The notes beneath the pieces were generated by a model. That model ran no database searches. It had not been told where the DNA came from and worked only from the letters and a program-made list of their open reading frames with translations. A stretch of 64,000 nucleotides of DNA from Archivesica marissinica (Eukaryota > Mollusca > Bivalvia > Venerida > Vesicomyidae), in the NCBI GenBank assembly GCA_014843695.1, contig CM026403.1:47621353-47685352 (forward strand), in the 5' to 3' direction. Below are positions 11,274 through 23,053 of the stretch, in pieces. The translations under genes and the position numbers were made by a program. Each line of letters begins with the position of its first letter. Position 1 is the first letter of the stretch.

Positions 11274-12392
11274 CACAAGTTTTACTAAATGCCCTACAAG
11301 TATTTACTAAATGCCCTACAAGTATTTACTAAATGCCCTACAAGTATTTACTAAATGCCCTACAAGTATTTACTAAATGCCCTACAAGTATTTACTAAAT
11401 GCCCTACAAGTATTTACTAAATGCCCACAAGTATTTACTACATGCCCTACAAGTATTTCCATAATGCCCTAACAGTATTTACTAAATGCCTACAAGTATT
11501 TACTAATGCCCTACAGTATTTACTAATGCCCTACAAGTTAACAAAAAGTGGTTTACTACATGCCCTATCAAGTATTTACTAAATGCCCTACAAGTATTTA
11601 CTATATGCCCTACAAGTATTTACTAAATGCCCTACAAGTATTTACTATATGCCCTACAAGTATTTACTAAATGCCCTACAAGTATTTACTATATGCCCTA
11701 CAAGTATTTACTATATGCCCTACAAGTATTTACTAAATGCCCTACAAGTATTTACTATATGCCCTACAAGTATTTACTAAATGCCCTACAAGTATTTACT
11801 ATATGCCCTACAAGTATTTACTATATGCCCTACAAGTATTTACTAAATGCCCTACAAGTATTTACTATATGCCCTACAAGTATTTACTAAATGCCCTACA
11901 AGTATTTACTATATGCCCTACAAGTATTTACTATATGCCCTACAAGTATTTACTAAATGCCCTACAAGTATTTACTATATGCCCTACAAGTATTTACTAA
12001 ATGCCCTACAAGTATTTACTATATGCCCTACAAGTATTTACTATATGCCCTACAAGTATTTACTAAATGCCCTACAAGTATTTACTATATGCCCTACAAG
12101 TATTTACTAAATGCCCTACAAGTATTTACTATATGCCCTACAAGTATTTACTAAATGCCCTACAAGTATTTACTAAATGCCCTACAAGTATTTACTAAAT
12201 GCCCTACAAGTATTTACTAAATGCCCTACAAGTATTTACTAAATGCCCTACAAGTATTTACTATATGCCCTACAAGTATTTACTATATGCCCTACAAGTA
12301 TTTACTATATGCCCTACAAGTATTTACTAAATGCCCTACACGTATTTACTAAATGCCCTACAAGTATTTACTATATGCCCTACAAGTATTTA
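11274..12392. repeat. 22-bp satellite array with 110-bp higher-order pattern
   Basis: About 50 copies of a 22-bp unit of the type tttacta(a/t)atgccctacaa. In the first part and at the end all units read aaatgc. From about 11583 to 12155, aaatgc and atatgc variants alternate in a fixed five-unit order, and identical blocks start at 11627, 11737, 11847 and 11957 (110 bp apart). A corrupted patch lies at 11425-11580. The 65-129-codon frames inside are repeat artefacts. Confidence 0.97.
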
Positions 12393-13664
12393 GTATACAT
12401 GTACCATCATATTGTAGGGCCAGCATATACAAATAAAACAATTATTCATATATTTATCATTTTGTCTGAATTACTAATCCAGCATTTACAGAGAATTATT
12501 GAATTTATAAATAAATTTACATTAACACGATGTCATCTACAAATAGCAATCGCACCAACACAATCATGCACATTCCTAGACACATCTTGCACATTGCAAT
12601 TGAATGAATTACTAATTGACATAATATACTAGAAGACACAGAAAACGCACACTTCGGATAAGTATGTTTTTACATGAAAAACAATAACTATATAAATACA
12701 TAGTTTTAAACATTTTGGAATGTTTTGAGTTGTTCAGTTTGTGTTTTGTAATAAAAATGTGATATATCTTGATGGAATCCTTCGTATGTCGTGTTCATGT
12801 AATAATAATCATATATATATAATGTAGGTGTGCGATTTCTATGTCCTTCTTGTATAGAAATAATATAATAATATAGTGAAGTGTTGCAATTTATGTTAAT
12901 GTTTATAATTTTCACTCTCGTTGTACATATATAAATGTACAGGCCTGTATATTGCATAGATGACGATGAACGTTATGTTCAAGTCAAAAGTTGAATACAG
13001 TTCTGTTCTGGCGGCCACGTGTACAGATTTTTGTAAACGTGTACACGATCCTTAATACATGTTGTGTTCAATGGTGCTATTTACTTGATTTCTTGTGTGC
13101 ACCGGTAAACACCTGAGATGCTACTTACTTGATTTCGTGTGTACACCGGTAAACACCTGCGATGCTGCTTACAACCGTGCAGTCCAGAAATAATTCTGGT
13201 TCACTGAATCACACCTGTCCAGCCAAACGGCCGCGAACAACACTAGGATGTTGGGGAAAAACAATCAAATTACTGGTATTACTCACCTATTGTCATATAA
13301 TCTGTTGACAATAAGTATTATGGTAGATCTAGTTTTTTCCAACATCTTAGTGCGAATCGAAGCTGCTCTGTGAGTTGTGTAATTAAGATAGTGTACACGG
13401 TTACTCAATTAGTACACGTGCAGTGCCATTACACGCACGGTTCCGTTTACACGTGTAAGCCCTAGTTCAACTTCTGTTCTGTTCAATAATGCAGATTTCT
13501 ATAGTTATCCGCGCATTATAATAATACATCATTAAAATGGAGATTTAAATATAAAATACACTGACATAAGTAAGTTTCTTTAAAATGATATCATTCTGTA
13601 TTATTACTGATAGAAAGAAAAAGAGATGTCATTGTTGTTGTTTTTTAACACATCACATTTGAAA
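12393..13664. other. no recognised gene
   Basis: AT-rich sequence. The phrase accggtaaacacctg-gatgct occurs twice near 13100-13165 as a short direct repeat. Otherwise I see nothing that can be assigned. Confidence 0.45.
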
Positions 13665-13835
13665 TTGTATATGTCCTATGATGTATTGTATATGTCCTAT
13701 GATGTATTGTATATGTCCTATGATGTATTGTATATGTCCTATGATGTATTGTATATGTCCTATGATGTATTGTATATGTCCTATGATGTATTGTATATGT
13801 CCTATGATGTATTGTATATGTCCTATGATGTATTG
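13665..13835. repeat. 21-bp tandem repeat, 8 copies
   Basis: Perfect or near-perfect copies of tatgtcctatgatgtattg plus two bases. The 21-bp length keeps several frames open on both strands, which explains the apparent short proteins. Confidence 0.97.
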
Positions 13836-13960
13836 TGATAATTCGCAAAATAGAACAACTACGTAAGTCTATGTATAATAGGAAACAAGCAACAAGATTC
13901 ATGTTAATCTGAAAGAATAAAGCTCACTAAAAACATAATAAGTTATACAAAAATGCTGTG

Positions 13961-14212
13961 TTTTACGTTTATTTCGTCGCTACCGGTTGCCCATATGAGC
14001 GACGCCTCCTGAAGAGATTAGTTATTTTAGATTTTGGAGGATAGTGCATGATACAGACAGAGACAAATTCCAGAATCTCCTCTGGTTCTTTTACGTGCAC
14101 GGTGTAAAGCACCGACACGAGACCTCGGTTTAACGTCCCATCTGAAAGACTGTTAATTTTATTAGGGTCAGACGGGGGATCGAACCTGCGATCCCTGGAT
14201 TACCAGTCCAGC
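13961..14212 (-). repeat. SINE family A, head truncated and fused to an inverted tail
   Basis: Standard minus-strand A body up to taccagtccagcg. There the head is lost and the sequence continues as an opposite-orientation family A tail (14211-14262). Confidence 0.88.
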
Positions 14213-14315
14213 GTCGCTCATATGGGCGACCGGTAGCGACGATAAATACACGTAAGAATATATACATACACACACAAATAGACACACACTGGGTAGCGAC
14301 GATAAATAAACGTAG
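14211..14315 (+). repeat. inverted family A tail plus flank, copied from the 10.1-kb locus
   Basis: gcgtcgctcatatgggcgacc, gataaatacacgta and the following ca-rich stretch to cacacactggg are the near reverse complement of 10067-10147. The match includes DNA that lies outside the SINE there. A second short tail piece (gtagcgacgataaataaacg) follows at 14292-14312. Confidence 0.75.
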
Positions 14316-14329
14316 ACCATAGTATTATA

Positions 14330-14765
14330 TTAAATCCTACGCGTAAATGTACGAACTTAGCAATTTTAGTTTGTAGGAGCGTGTGTGTGTGCCCCAAGTT
14401 TCATACAAGAAAGTAAGATCATTATTGGCCAATGTATTAATACAATCACGTTCACCTAACTGTGCCCGTTATAGTTCCTTGATAGCACGTTACAGAGCTT
14501 AAAGATAAATAATTGTTATTGTGTTACAAATTATGCAGATAATACACTAATTTCTAATTAATAGAACAGAACACATGTCTAATTCAAGACTTGTACATCG
14601 TCTTAAGACACTAGCATACCTTTGTACTTGTAGTCCATTATTATTAATATTGGACTGGTGTCAAAACGTCAGAGTAGTATCTTAAATACTACGCGTACAT
14701 GTACGAAATTAAACATTTTAATTAGTAGGATCTTGTTATATAAGTGTGTGTTTTAAGTAAGATAT
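14330..14765. repeat. direct repeat pair (about 85-90 bp)
   Basis: The block at 14330-14420 (tcctacgcgtaaatgtacga ... gtaggagcgtgtgtg) recurs at 14683-14765 (actacgcgtacatgtacga ... gtaggatcttgt) with clear but diverged similarity. No coding is evident. Confidence 0.6.
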
Positions 14766-14871
14766 AAACCTCAAACGGATCCAAAATATAAAATATTGGT
14801 ACTGTCTCCGGCGCAACGCCCCTCACACAGTCCAATATTTAACATATTGGATCGTTTTCGGCTTATATCCT
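14758..14871. mobile_element. fold-back (long inverted repeat) element
   Basis: Left arm agatataaacctcaaacg, then gatccaaaatataaaatattgg. The right arm is ccaatatttaacatattggatc then gttttcggcttatatcct. The arms are imperfect reverse complements of about 50 bp around a GC-rich loop (ctccggcgcaacgcccctca). This resembles a MITE or a hairpin-forming repeat. Confidence 0.6.
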
Positions 14872-15004
14872 ATGCATAATGTACAAATATAAAATAATAT
14901 ATAGGTCACGTAATACAACATATACATGTGTATATGTATATATTCAAAATGGTAAATTAATAAATAATAACAATACATACACTTTTCTCAAAAATATAAT
15001 TATG

Positions 15005-15490
15005 GTGATGTATAATACATGTTGGATTTATTGTAACCGCCATGTTATGTTTAGTGTGATGTATGTTGGATTTATTGTAACCGCCATGTTATGTTTAGTG
15101 CGATGTATGTTGGATTTATTGTAACCGCCATGTTATGTTTAGTGCGATGTATGTTGGATTTATTGTAACCGCCATGTTATGTTTAGTGCGATGTATGTTG
15201 GATTTATTGTAACCGCCATGTTATGTTTAGTGCGATGTATGTTGGATTTATTGTAACCGCCATGTTATGTTTAGTGCGATGTATGTTGGATTTATTGTAA
15301 CCGCCATGTTATGTTTAGTGCGATGTATGTTGGATTTATTGTAACCGCCATGTTATGTACGCCATGTTATGTTTAGTGCGATGTATGTTGGATTTATTGT
15401 AACCGCCATGTTATGTTTAGTGCGATGTATGTTGGATTTATTGTAACCGCCATGTTATGTTTAGTGCGATGTATGTTGGATTTATTGTAT
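15005..15490. repeat. 44-bp tandem repeat, about 11 copies
   Basis: Units contain ttgtaaccgccatgttatg and gcgatgtatgttggattta. They are nearly identical, with one short unit junction at 15357-15372. Confidence 0.96.
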
Positions 15491-15497
15491 GTTTATG

Positions 15498-16080
15498 CCA
15501 AATAAAGTATATTGTATTGGTGATTGCGATCAGTTGTCCGTATGGCACTCACGTTTCAATAGCAACACATCAGCATCTATGCTGCTACGTTAGGACAATC
15601 GCGGTATAATAAAGAATTCATGACATTGTACTATTGATTTGCAATAAAATATGGTTAACTAAAACAGTATTAATTAACAATAATGATACATAAATAGCAT
15701 CAGTACTGTAGTCAGAGGCAGGTTGTTTGGGTATAGAAGCGATGTCATGCTTTTTCTAATTGAATGAGTTTATACGTTTAATTATGTACTGACCTTTCAG
15801 TTCTCTAGCAGTCAACATTTTATACAGCAGAGAGATATTTTTGGCATTTTATTTATTTAATATTTCAATATTTTTTGCTTTGGAACTTTTAACTGAGGCA
15901 ACTGACTCGGTGTGCCTCAGTGTGGCTACGGGCCTGATTACATCATAAAAGTACAATGCCACTTCAACATGGAGTTATAGCTAAAACAGTGATAAAACTC
16001 TGAAAGTCAAAATTGGAACTGTTCAATGCGTCACCTTCGTCACCTTCGTCACAACCATGATCCCTTGTGTTTGTCTTTCA
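15498..16080. other. upstream intron or promoter region of the secreted-protein exon
   Basis: No repeat is recognised except a short tcaccttcg duplication near 16031-16048. The stretch ends in tgtttgtctttcag, a good splice acceptor directly before the secreted-protein exon, so at least its end is probably intronic. Confidence 0.4.
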
Positions 16081-16087
16081 GAACAAT

Positions 16088-16363
16088 ATGAAGGTGTTAC
16101 AAATTTGCCTGCTACTCGTTAGCGTCATCGTGCTCAGCGTCCTCCTGCCTAACATTGAAGCTCATCCAGGATTCGGTGGTGGTAGAAGGAAGGATGGAGG
16201 AGGAGACGATTATGGAGACATACGGGGAAACAACGCGGAAAACTACAATAGATACTCCAATGGAAACAACAGTGGAAACAGCAATGAAAACAAAAATGGA
16301 AACAACAATGGAAACTTCGGCAACCACAATGGAGACAACAAGGAAAACAATTATAACAATTAA
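16088..16363 (+). CDS. small secreted Asn/Gly-rich protein (terminal coding exon)
   Basis: A 91-codon frame from ATG 16088 to TAA 16363. Residues 1-25 form a typical signal peptide: Met-Lys, a long Leu/Val/Ile core, and a likely cleavage after Ile-Glu-Ala. The mature part of about 66 residues begins HPGFGGG, has a short basic then Gly/Asp stretch, and ends in a low-complexity Asn/Gly/Asn-Glu region built from NGN-type repeats. The reading frame begins six bases after tgtttgtctttcag, so an upstream 5' UTR exon is likely; I chose the ATG and not the in-frame GTG at 16067, which lies in the putative intron. There are no cysteines, so it is not a cysteine-knot peptide. Asn/Gly-rich secreted proteins occur among molluscan shell-matrix proteins, but that role is only a suggestion. 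No canonical AATAAA is seen just downstream. Confidence 0.6.
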   Translation: MKVLQICLLLVSVIVLSVLLPNIEAHPGFGGGRRKDGGGDDYGDIRGNNAENYNRYSNGNNSGNSNENKNGNNNGNFGNHNGDNKENNYNN

Positions 16364-16454
16364 TTACACGATTTGTTGATCAGAAACAAAACGGAGGTAT
16401 TTGAACTTTACTGTTATGGTACTTTAGTATTTGTTAAGCGTTATATCGCACTGA

Positions 16455-17190
16455 TAGTTCATGCTATGTCTGCGTTTGATGTTCATGTTAAAGGCAGCGT
16501 TCATGCTACGTCTGCGTTTGATGTTCATGTTAAAGGCAGCGTCCATGCTATGTCTGCGTTTGATGTTCATGTTAACGGCAGCGTTCATGCTACGTCTGCG
16601 TTTGATGTTCATGTTAAAGGCAGCGTCCATGCTACGTCTGCGTTTGATGTTCATGTTAACGGCAGAGTTCATGCTACGTCTGCGTTTGATGTTCATGTTA
16701 ACGGCAGCGTTCATGCTACATCTGCGTTTGATGTTCATGTTAAAGGCAGCGTCCATGCTACGTCTGCGTTTGATGTTCATGTTAAAGGCAACGTTCATGC
16801 TACGGCTGTGTTTGTTGTTCATGTTATAGGCAACGTTCATGCTACGTCTGCGTTTGATGTTCATGTTAAAGGCATCGTCCATGCTACGTCTGTGTTTGAT
16901 GTTCATGTTAAAGGTAGCGTTCATGCTACGTCTGCGTGTGATGTTCATGTTAAAGGTAGCGTTCATGCTACGTCTGCGTTTGATGTTCATGTTAAAGGCA
17001 TCGTCCATGCTACGTCTGTGTTTGATGTTCATGTTAAAGGTAGCGGTCATGCTACGTCTGCGTTTGATGTTCATGTTAACGGTAGCGTTCATGCTACGTC
17101 TGCGTTTGATGTTCATGTTAAAGGTAGCGTTCATGCTACGTCTGCGTTTGATGTTCATATTAAAGGCAACGTTCATGCTATGCTTGCATG
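16455..17190. repeat. 42-bp minisatellite, about 17 copies
   Basis: The unit reads gttcatgctacgtctgcg then tttgatgttcatgttaaaggcagc, with scattered variants. Because 42 is a multiple of three and the unit has no stops in several frames, frames of 272 codons (+) and 250 codons (-) appear with 14-residue periodicity. Open frames on both strands and the lack of an ATG start argue against coding. Confidence 0.93.
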
Positions 17191-17222
17191 ATTAAACCCA
17201 TTTTCAGAAGAAAAAACTGTGT

Positions 17223-17470
17223 GTTTTACGTTTATTTATCGTCGCTACCGGTTGCTCATATGAGCGACGCCTCCTGAAGAGATTAGTTATTTTAGATTTT
17301 GGAGGATAGTGCATGATACAGACAGAGACCCATTCCAGAATCTCCTCTGGTTCTTTTACGTGCACGGTGTAAAGCATCGACACGAGACCTCGGTTTAATG
17401 TCCCATCTGAAAGACTGTTAATTTTATTATGGTCAGACGGAGGATCGAACCTGCGATCCCTGGATTACCA
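17223..17470 (-). repeat. SINE family A, head truncated (segmental copy 1)
   Basis: Same truncation point (ggattacca then A-run) as 24054-24287, showing the two are copies made by duplication and not separate insertions. Confidence 0.92.
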
Positions 17471-17744
17471 AAAAAAAACTAATCAACTAAATGACTTATA
17501 TACTGGGGAACAAAAGAAACCGTCGCTAACTTTGGTTGAACATAACTTACCAAGGTAGGGTGAATAATATGCCCTTAAAGTGTGTTCCATGATGAATCGT
17601 TTGGTGCATAGCTTATGGCCATAGGTTAACAGAAACTGAGAGATATTGTGGCAGGGGTTCAAACAGTATAACGGGTATGACTAATGTGTTGCTTTCAGCC
17701 TGTGGAATATTGTTCCATTCATGAATTTGGTTATTATGAGGCGT

Positions 17745-17992
17745 GTTAGCAGCAGTATGTCATATGGCGACACTCCCGCTATTACTGTTGGAGGAAGACC
17801 AGGGTGCCTCTCCGGGCTGTATTTAAAGTACGGTTGGGCAATCGGGTAGATCCACCGACCTTCCTCAAGCCAACTGGATAGCTTCATCACAAACAATGAA
17901 TTCGACACCCGACGTGGTATCCGAACCTGTAGCAGCGAGGAGCAAGTGATTGAAGTCAACGACCGTAACCACTCAGCCACGGAAGCCCCACC
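17745..17992 (-). repeat. SINE family C (segmental copy 1)
   Basis: Minus strand. The tail side gtcatatggcgac and gttggaggaagaccaggtg-type block come first. The body gccaactggatagcttc, the B-box-like tatccgaacctgtag and the head cgtaaccactcagccacgg follow. The head is tRNA-like with a long variable region, as in Leu or Ser tRNAs. Confidence 0.85.
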
Positions 17993-18177
17993 ATTGTAGT
18001 TAATGTTAGTTTCCTCAAATCTGAATAGCATATATATACCAGCATATATATACCCGTATAAAATGATATTTGTCTTCCTTGTCTCACGTATTGCAAAATA
18101 AACAATATCGTTTTTTTTTTGGAATTAAATTTTGTCTTTATCTATACCTGTGTGTATTCGCAATGAATGCGCAGAAT

Positions 18178-18232
18178 ATGTGTGTGTGTGTGCGTGCGTG
18201 CGTGTGCGTGCGTGCGTGCGTGTGTTGAGGGC
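18178..18232. repeat. TG / TGCG microsatellite
   Basis: (tg)n passes into (tgcg)n. The equivalent stretch in the second segmental copy (24947-25001) has a different length and composition, as expected for a fast-changing microsatellite. Confidence 0.9.
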
Positions 18233-18650
18233 CTCATGATAGGAATAACTTTTGTTACACGAGTTATCTTGTAAAATATAGTCTTTATTATTATTATTAA
18301 TAATCCAATTATATCAAACTTTACAATCTTGGTATCTGGCATAAAATGTTCGTATCAACCTCAAGATTATATCCAAGGCCATATACAAGTTTAACATTTC
18401 AAACACATACGATGAGGTTACTTTTCATTAATTATATTTTCTCTTTGCAGAATCGACGCCTGTGAATCGACCTGAATTAACTGTGACGTTTAATATATGA
18501 CGTTCCCTACAAAAACAAACAATACTGTACTATAGCATTCTCCTCTGCGCGCATATATGTTTACTTGGCTTTCAAAATAAATAAAATAAAAAAAATATAT
18601 CTTGTTAAAACACCATTGTTGTTCCTAATAGGTGGCACTAATTTGGTTTT

Positions 18651-20750
18651 ACGACTTAATGTCGCAGCAACACCATATATCCTATAACGGTTATCCATTT
18701 ACGGCTTAATGTCGCAGCAACACCATATATCCTATAACGGTTATCCATTTACGGCTTAATGTCGCAGCAACACCATATATCCTATAACGGTTATCCATTT
18801 ACGGCTTAATGTCGCAGCAACACCATATATCCTATAACGGTTATCCATTTACGGCTTAATGTCGCAGCAACACCATATATCCTATAACGGTTATCCATTT
18901 ACGGCTTAATGTCGCAGCAACACCATATATCCTATAACGGTTATCCATTTACGGCTTAATGTCGCAGCAACACCATATATCCTATAACGGTTATCCATTT
19001 ACGGCTTAATGTCGCAGCAACACCATATATCCTATAACGGTTATCCATTTACGGCTTAATGTCGCAGCAACACCATATATCCTATAACGGTTATCCATTT
19101 ACGGCTTAATGTCGCAGCAACACCATATATCCTATAACGGTTATCCATTTACGGCTTAATGTCGCAGCAACACCATATATCCTATAACGGTTATCCATTT
19201 ACGGCTTAATGTCGCAGCAACACAATATATCCTATAACGGTTATCCATTTACGGCTTAATGTCGCAGCAACACCATATATCCTATAACGGTTATCCATTT
19301 ACGGCTTAATGTCGCAGCAACACAATATATCCTATAACGGTTATCCATTTACGACTTAATGTCGCAGCAACACTATATATCCTATAACGGTTATCCATTT
19401 ACGGCTTAATGTCGCAGCAACACCATATATCCTATAACGGTTATCCATTTACGGCTTAATGTTGCAGCAACACCATATATCCTATAACGGTTATCCATTT
19501 ACGGCTTAATGGTGCAGCAACACCACATATCCTATAACGGTTATCCATTTATGGCTTAATGTTGCAGCAACACCATATATCCTATAACGGTTATCCATTT
19601 ACGGCTTAATGTCGCAGCAACACAATATATCCTCTAACGGTTATCCATTTATGGCTTAATGTCGCAGCAACACCATATATCCTATAACGGTTATCCATTT
19701 ACGGCTTAATGTCGCAGCAACACCATATATCCGATAACGGTTGTCCATTTACCACTTAATGTTGCAGCAACACCATATATCCTATAACGGTTATCCATTT
19801 ATGGCTTAATGTCGCAGCAACACAATATATCCTCTAACGGTTATCCATTTACGGCTTAATGTCGCAGCAACACCATATATCCTATAACGGTTATCCATTT
19901 ACGGCTTAATGTCGCAGCAACACAATATATCCTCTAACGGTTATCCATTTACGGCTTAATGTCGCAGCAACACCATATATCCTATAACGGTTATCCATTT
20001 ACGGCTTAATGTCACAGCAACACCATATATCCGATAACGGTTGTCCATTTACCACTTAATGTTGCAGCAACACCATATATCCTATAACGGTTATCCATTT
20101 ATGGCTTAATGTCGCAGCAACACCATATATCCTATAACGGTTATCCATTTACGGCTTAATGTCGCAGCAACACCATATATCAGATAACGGTTGTCCATTT
20201 ACCACTTAATGTCGCAGCAACACCATATATCTTATAACGGTTATCCATTTACGACTTAATGTCGCAGCAATACCATATATCCTATAACGGTTATCCATTT
20301 ACGGCTTAATGTTGCAGCAACACCACATATCCTATGACGGTTATCCATGTACGGCTTAATTTCGCAGCAACACCATATATCCTATAATGGTTATCCATTT
20401 ACGGCTTAATGTCGCAGCAACACCATATATCCTATAGCGGTTATCCATTTACGGCTTAATGGTGCAGCAACACCACATATCCTATAACGGTTATCCATTT
20501 ACGGCTTAATGTCGCAGCAACACCACATATCCTATAACGGTTATCCATTTACGGCTTAATGTTGCAGCAACACAATATATCCTATAACGGTTATCCATTT
20601 ACGGCTTAATGTCGCAGCAAAACCATATATCCTATAACGGTTATCCATTTACGACTTAATGTCGCAGCAACACCATATATCCTATAACGGTTATCCATTT
20701 ACGACTTAATGTCGCAGCAACACCATATATCCTATAACGGTTATCCATTT
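18651..20750. repeat. 50-bp satellite array 1, about 42 copies
   Basis: Constant 50-bp spacing of gtcgcagcaacaccatatat, followed by cctataacggttatccattt and acggcttaat. The 5' half is almost homogeneous; the 3' half carries variants (accacttaat, cctctaac, gttgcagc) that recur in blocks (19681-19830 and 19981-20130). It passes directly into a family C SINE body at 20751, whose tail it resembles. Confidence 0.97.
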
Positions 20751-20957
20751 ATTAATGGGGCGAGGAAGACCCAGGATGCACCTCGAGCAATAGTTCAGGC
20801 ACGGACGTGTACGAGGATAAACCACTGATCCGCCACAAACAAGCTGGATAGCTAATTCATTTGAAATCAGTCGAATCACCCAGTGGAATTCGAACTTACA
20901 GTGACGAGGGCAAGTGATTTGTTGTCGATGAACGTAACCACTCGGCCATGGTGTCCC
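20751..20957 (-). repeat. SINE family C adjoining the satellite (copy 1)
   Basis: gaggaagacccaggatgcacc, gctggatagctaattcat, a B-box-like gaattcgaacttacagtga and head cgtaaccactcggccatgg. Its 3' tail is replaced by the 50-bp array. Confidence 0.85.
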
Positions 20958-21385
20958 CTTAGTCGCAACATGTGTATTGGTTATATACTATCACCACACA
21001 ACATGGACTGTGAGTTCAAAGCTCCGCTGTGAACGTGTACATTTCTATTGTTGAACAGTCCAAGCAAAAACGTACAGAATGGGTACATTCAGCGCCAGAC
21101 AGTATGCGTAATATATGAATATTCAGTTGTATGGAAAATAACATTAAAGATGAAGTTGTATTATCAACGAGAGAGAAGAGTGATCTTGTACATAGTCGAT
21201 GCCACTTTCCACAAAAGTTCGCCTTATCTAAGCGTTAGCTTGGATTATAAAACATCAACACTAAAAATAAATAATGTATTGTCGGGTATTCCGTAATATA
21301 TGAACACCATATTGAGCTATATGTCTACACGAGAAATAACAGGGACAAGGTAACAGATTAATGTTCCTATCATATGGGCTGAAAA
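20958..21385. other. single-copy spacer inside the duplicated block (copy 1)
   Basis: About 428 bp without recognised repeat or gene; its partner is 27916-28343, nearly identical. Short open frames here are not conserved in any supportive way. Confidence 0.6.
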
Positions 21386-23053
21386 CGCTGCTCCCATGCG
21401 GTAATATCTCTGCTCCCATGTGGTAATATCTCTGCTCCCATGCGGTAATATATTTGCTCCCATGCGGTAATATCTCTGCTCCCATGCGGTAATATCTCTG
21501 CTCCCATGCGGTAATATCTCTGCTCCCATGCGGTAATAACTCTGCTTCCATGCGGTAATATCTCTGCTCCCATGCGGTAATAACTCTGCTTCCATGCGGT
21601 AATAACTCTGCTTCCATGCGGTAATAACTCTGCTCCCATGCTGTAATAACTCTGCTTCCATGCGGTAATATCTCTGCTCCCTTGCGGTAATAACTCTGAT
21701 TCCATGCGGTAATATCTCTGCTCCCATGCTGTAATTACTCTGCTTCCATACGGTAATAACTCTGCTCCCATGCAGTAATAACTCTGCTCTCATGCGGTAT
21801 GAACTCTGCTCCCATGCGGTAATATATCTGCTCCCTTGCGGTAATAACCCTGCTCCCATGCGGTAATATATCTGCTCCCATGCTGTAATATCTTTGCTCC
21901 CATGCGATAATATAGCTGCTCCCATGCGGTAATAACTCTGCTACCATGCTGTAATAACTCTGCTTCCATGCGGTAATAACTCTGCTCCCATGCTGTATGA
22001 ACTCTGCTCCCTTGTGGTAATATCTCTGCACCCATGCAGTATGAACTCTGCTTCCATGCGGTAATAACTCTGCTTCCATGCGGTAATAACTCTGCTCCCA
22101 TGCGGTAATAACTCTGCTCCCATGCGGTAATAACTCTGCTCTCATGCGGTATGAACTCTGCTCCCATGCGGTAATATATCTGCTCCCTTGCGGTAATAAC
22201 CCTGCTCCCATGCGGTAATATATCTGCTCCCATGCTGTAATATCTTTGCTCCCATGCGATAATATAGCTGCTCCCATGCGGTAATAACTCTGCTACCATG
22301 CTGTAATAACTCTGCTTCCATGCGGTAATATCTCTGCTCCCATGCTGTATGAACTCTGCTCCCTTGTGGTAATATCTCTGCACCCATGCAGTATGAACTC
22401 TGCTTCCATGCGGTAATAACTCTGCTTCCATGCGGTAATAACTCTGCTCCCATGCGGTAATAACTCTGCTCCCATGCGGTAATAACTCTGCTCTCATGCG
22501 GTATGAACTCTGCTCCCATGCGGTAATATATCTGCTCCCTTGCGGTAATAACCCTGCTCCCATGCGGTAATATATCTGCTCCCATGCTGTAATATCTTTG
22601 CTCCCATGCGATAATATAGCTGCTCCCATGCGGTAATAACTCTGCTCCCATGCTGTAATAACTCTGCTTCCATGCGGTAATATCTCTGCTCCCATGCTGT
22701 ATGAACTCTGCTCCCTTGTGGCAATATCTCTGCACCCATGCAGTATGAACTCTGCTTCCATGCGGTAGTATCTCTGCTCCCATGCTGTATGAACTCTGCT
22801 CCCTTGCGGTAATATATCTGCTCCCATGCGGTAATAACTCTGCTCCCATGCGGTAATATCTCTGCTCCCATGCTGTAATAACTCTGCTTCCATGCGGTAA
22901 TATCTCTGCTCCCATGCGGTAATAACTCTGCTTCCATGCGGTAATATCTCTGCTCCCATGCGGTAATAACTCTGCTTCCATGCGGTAATAACTCTGCTTC
23001 CATGCGGTAATATCTCTGCTCCCATGCGGTAATAACTCTGCTTCCATGCGGTA
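21386..23053. repeat. 22-bp satellite array 1 with 352-bp higher-order repeat
   Basis: Units of the type ctgctcccatgcggtaatat. Variant units recur in register: gataatatagctgctccca is found at about 21906, 22258 and 22610, exactly 352 bp (16 units) apart. Frames of up to 411 codons on the minus strand with a 22-residue period come only from the unit being stop-free. Confidence 0.96.

Larger units (their letters stand above)
17223..23053. repeat. segmental duplication, copy 1 (at least 17238-21800)
   Basis: The order is SINE A fragment, SINE C, GT-rich microsatellite, 50-bp satellite, SINE C, about 428 bp of unique sequence, 22-bp satellite. The same order recurs from 24054 with very few substitutions. 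The copy runs into the N gap inside the 22-bp array. Confidence 0.9.

Noticed and set aside
16373..17191. 272-codon frame with 14-residue periods after the secreted-protein gene
   Set aside because: A 42-bp array open on both strands, with no ATG start.
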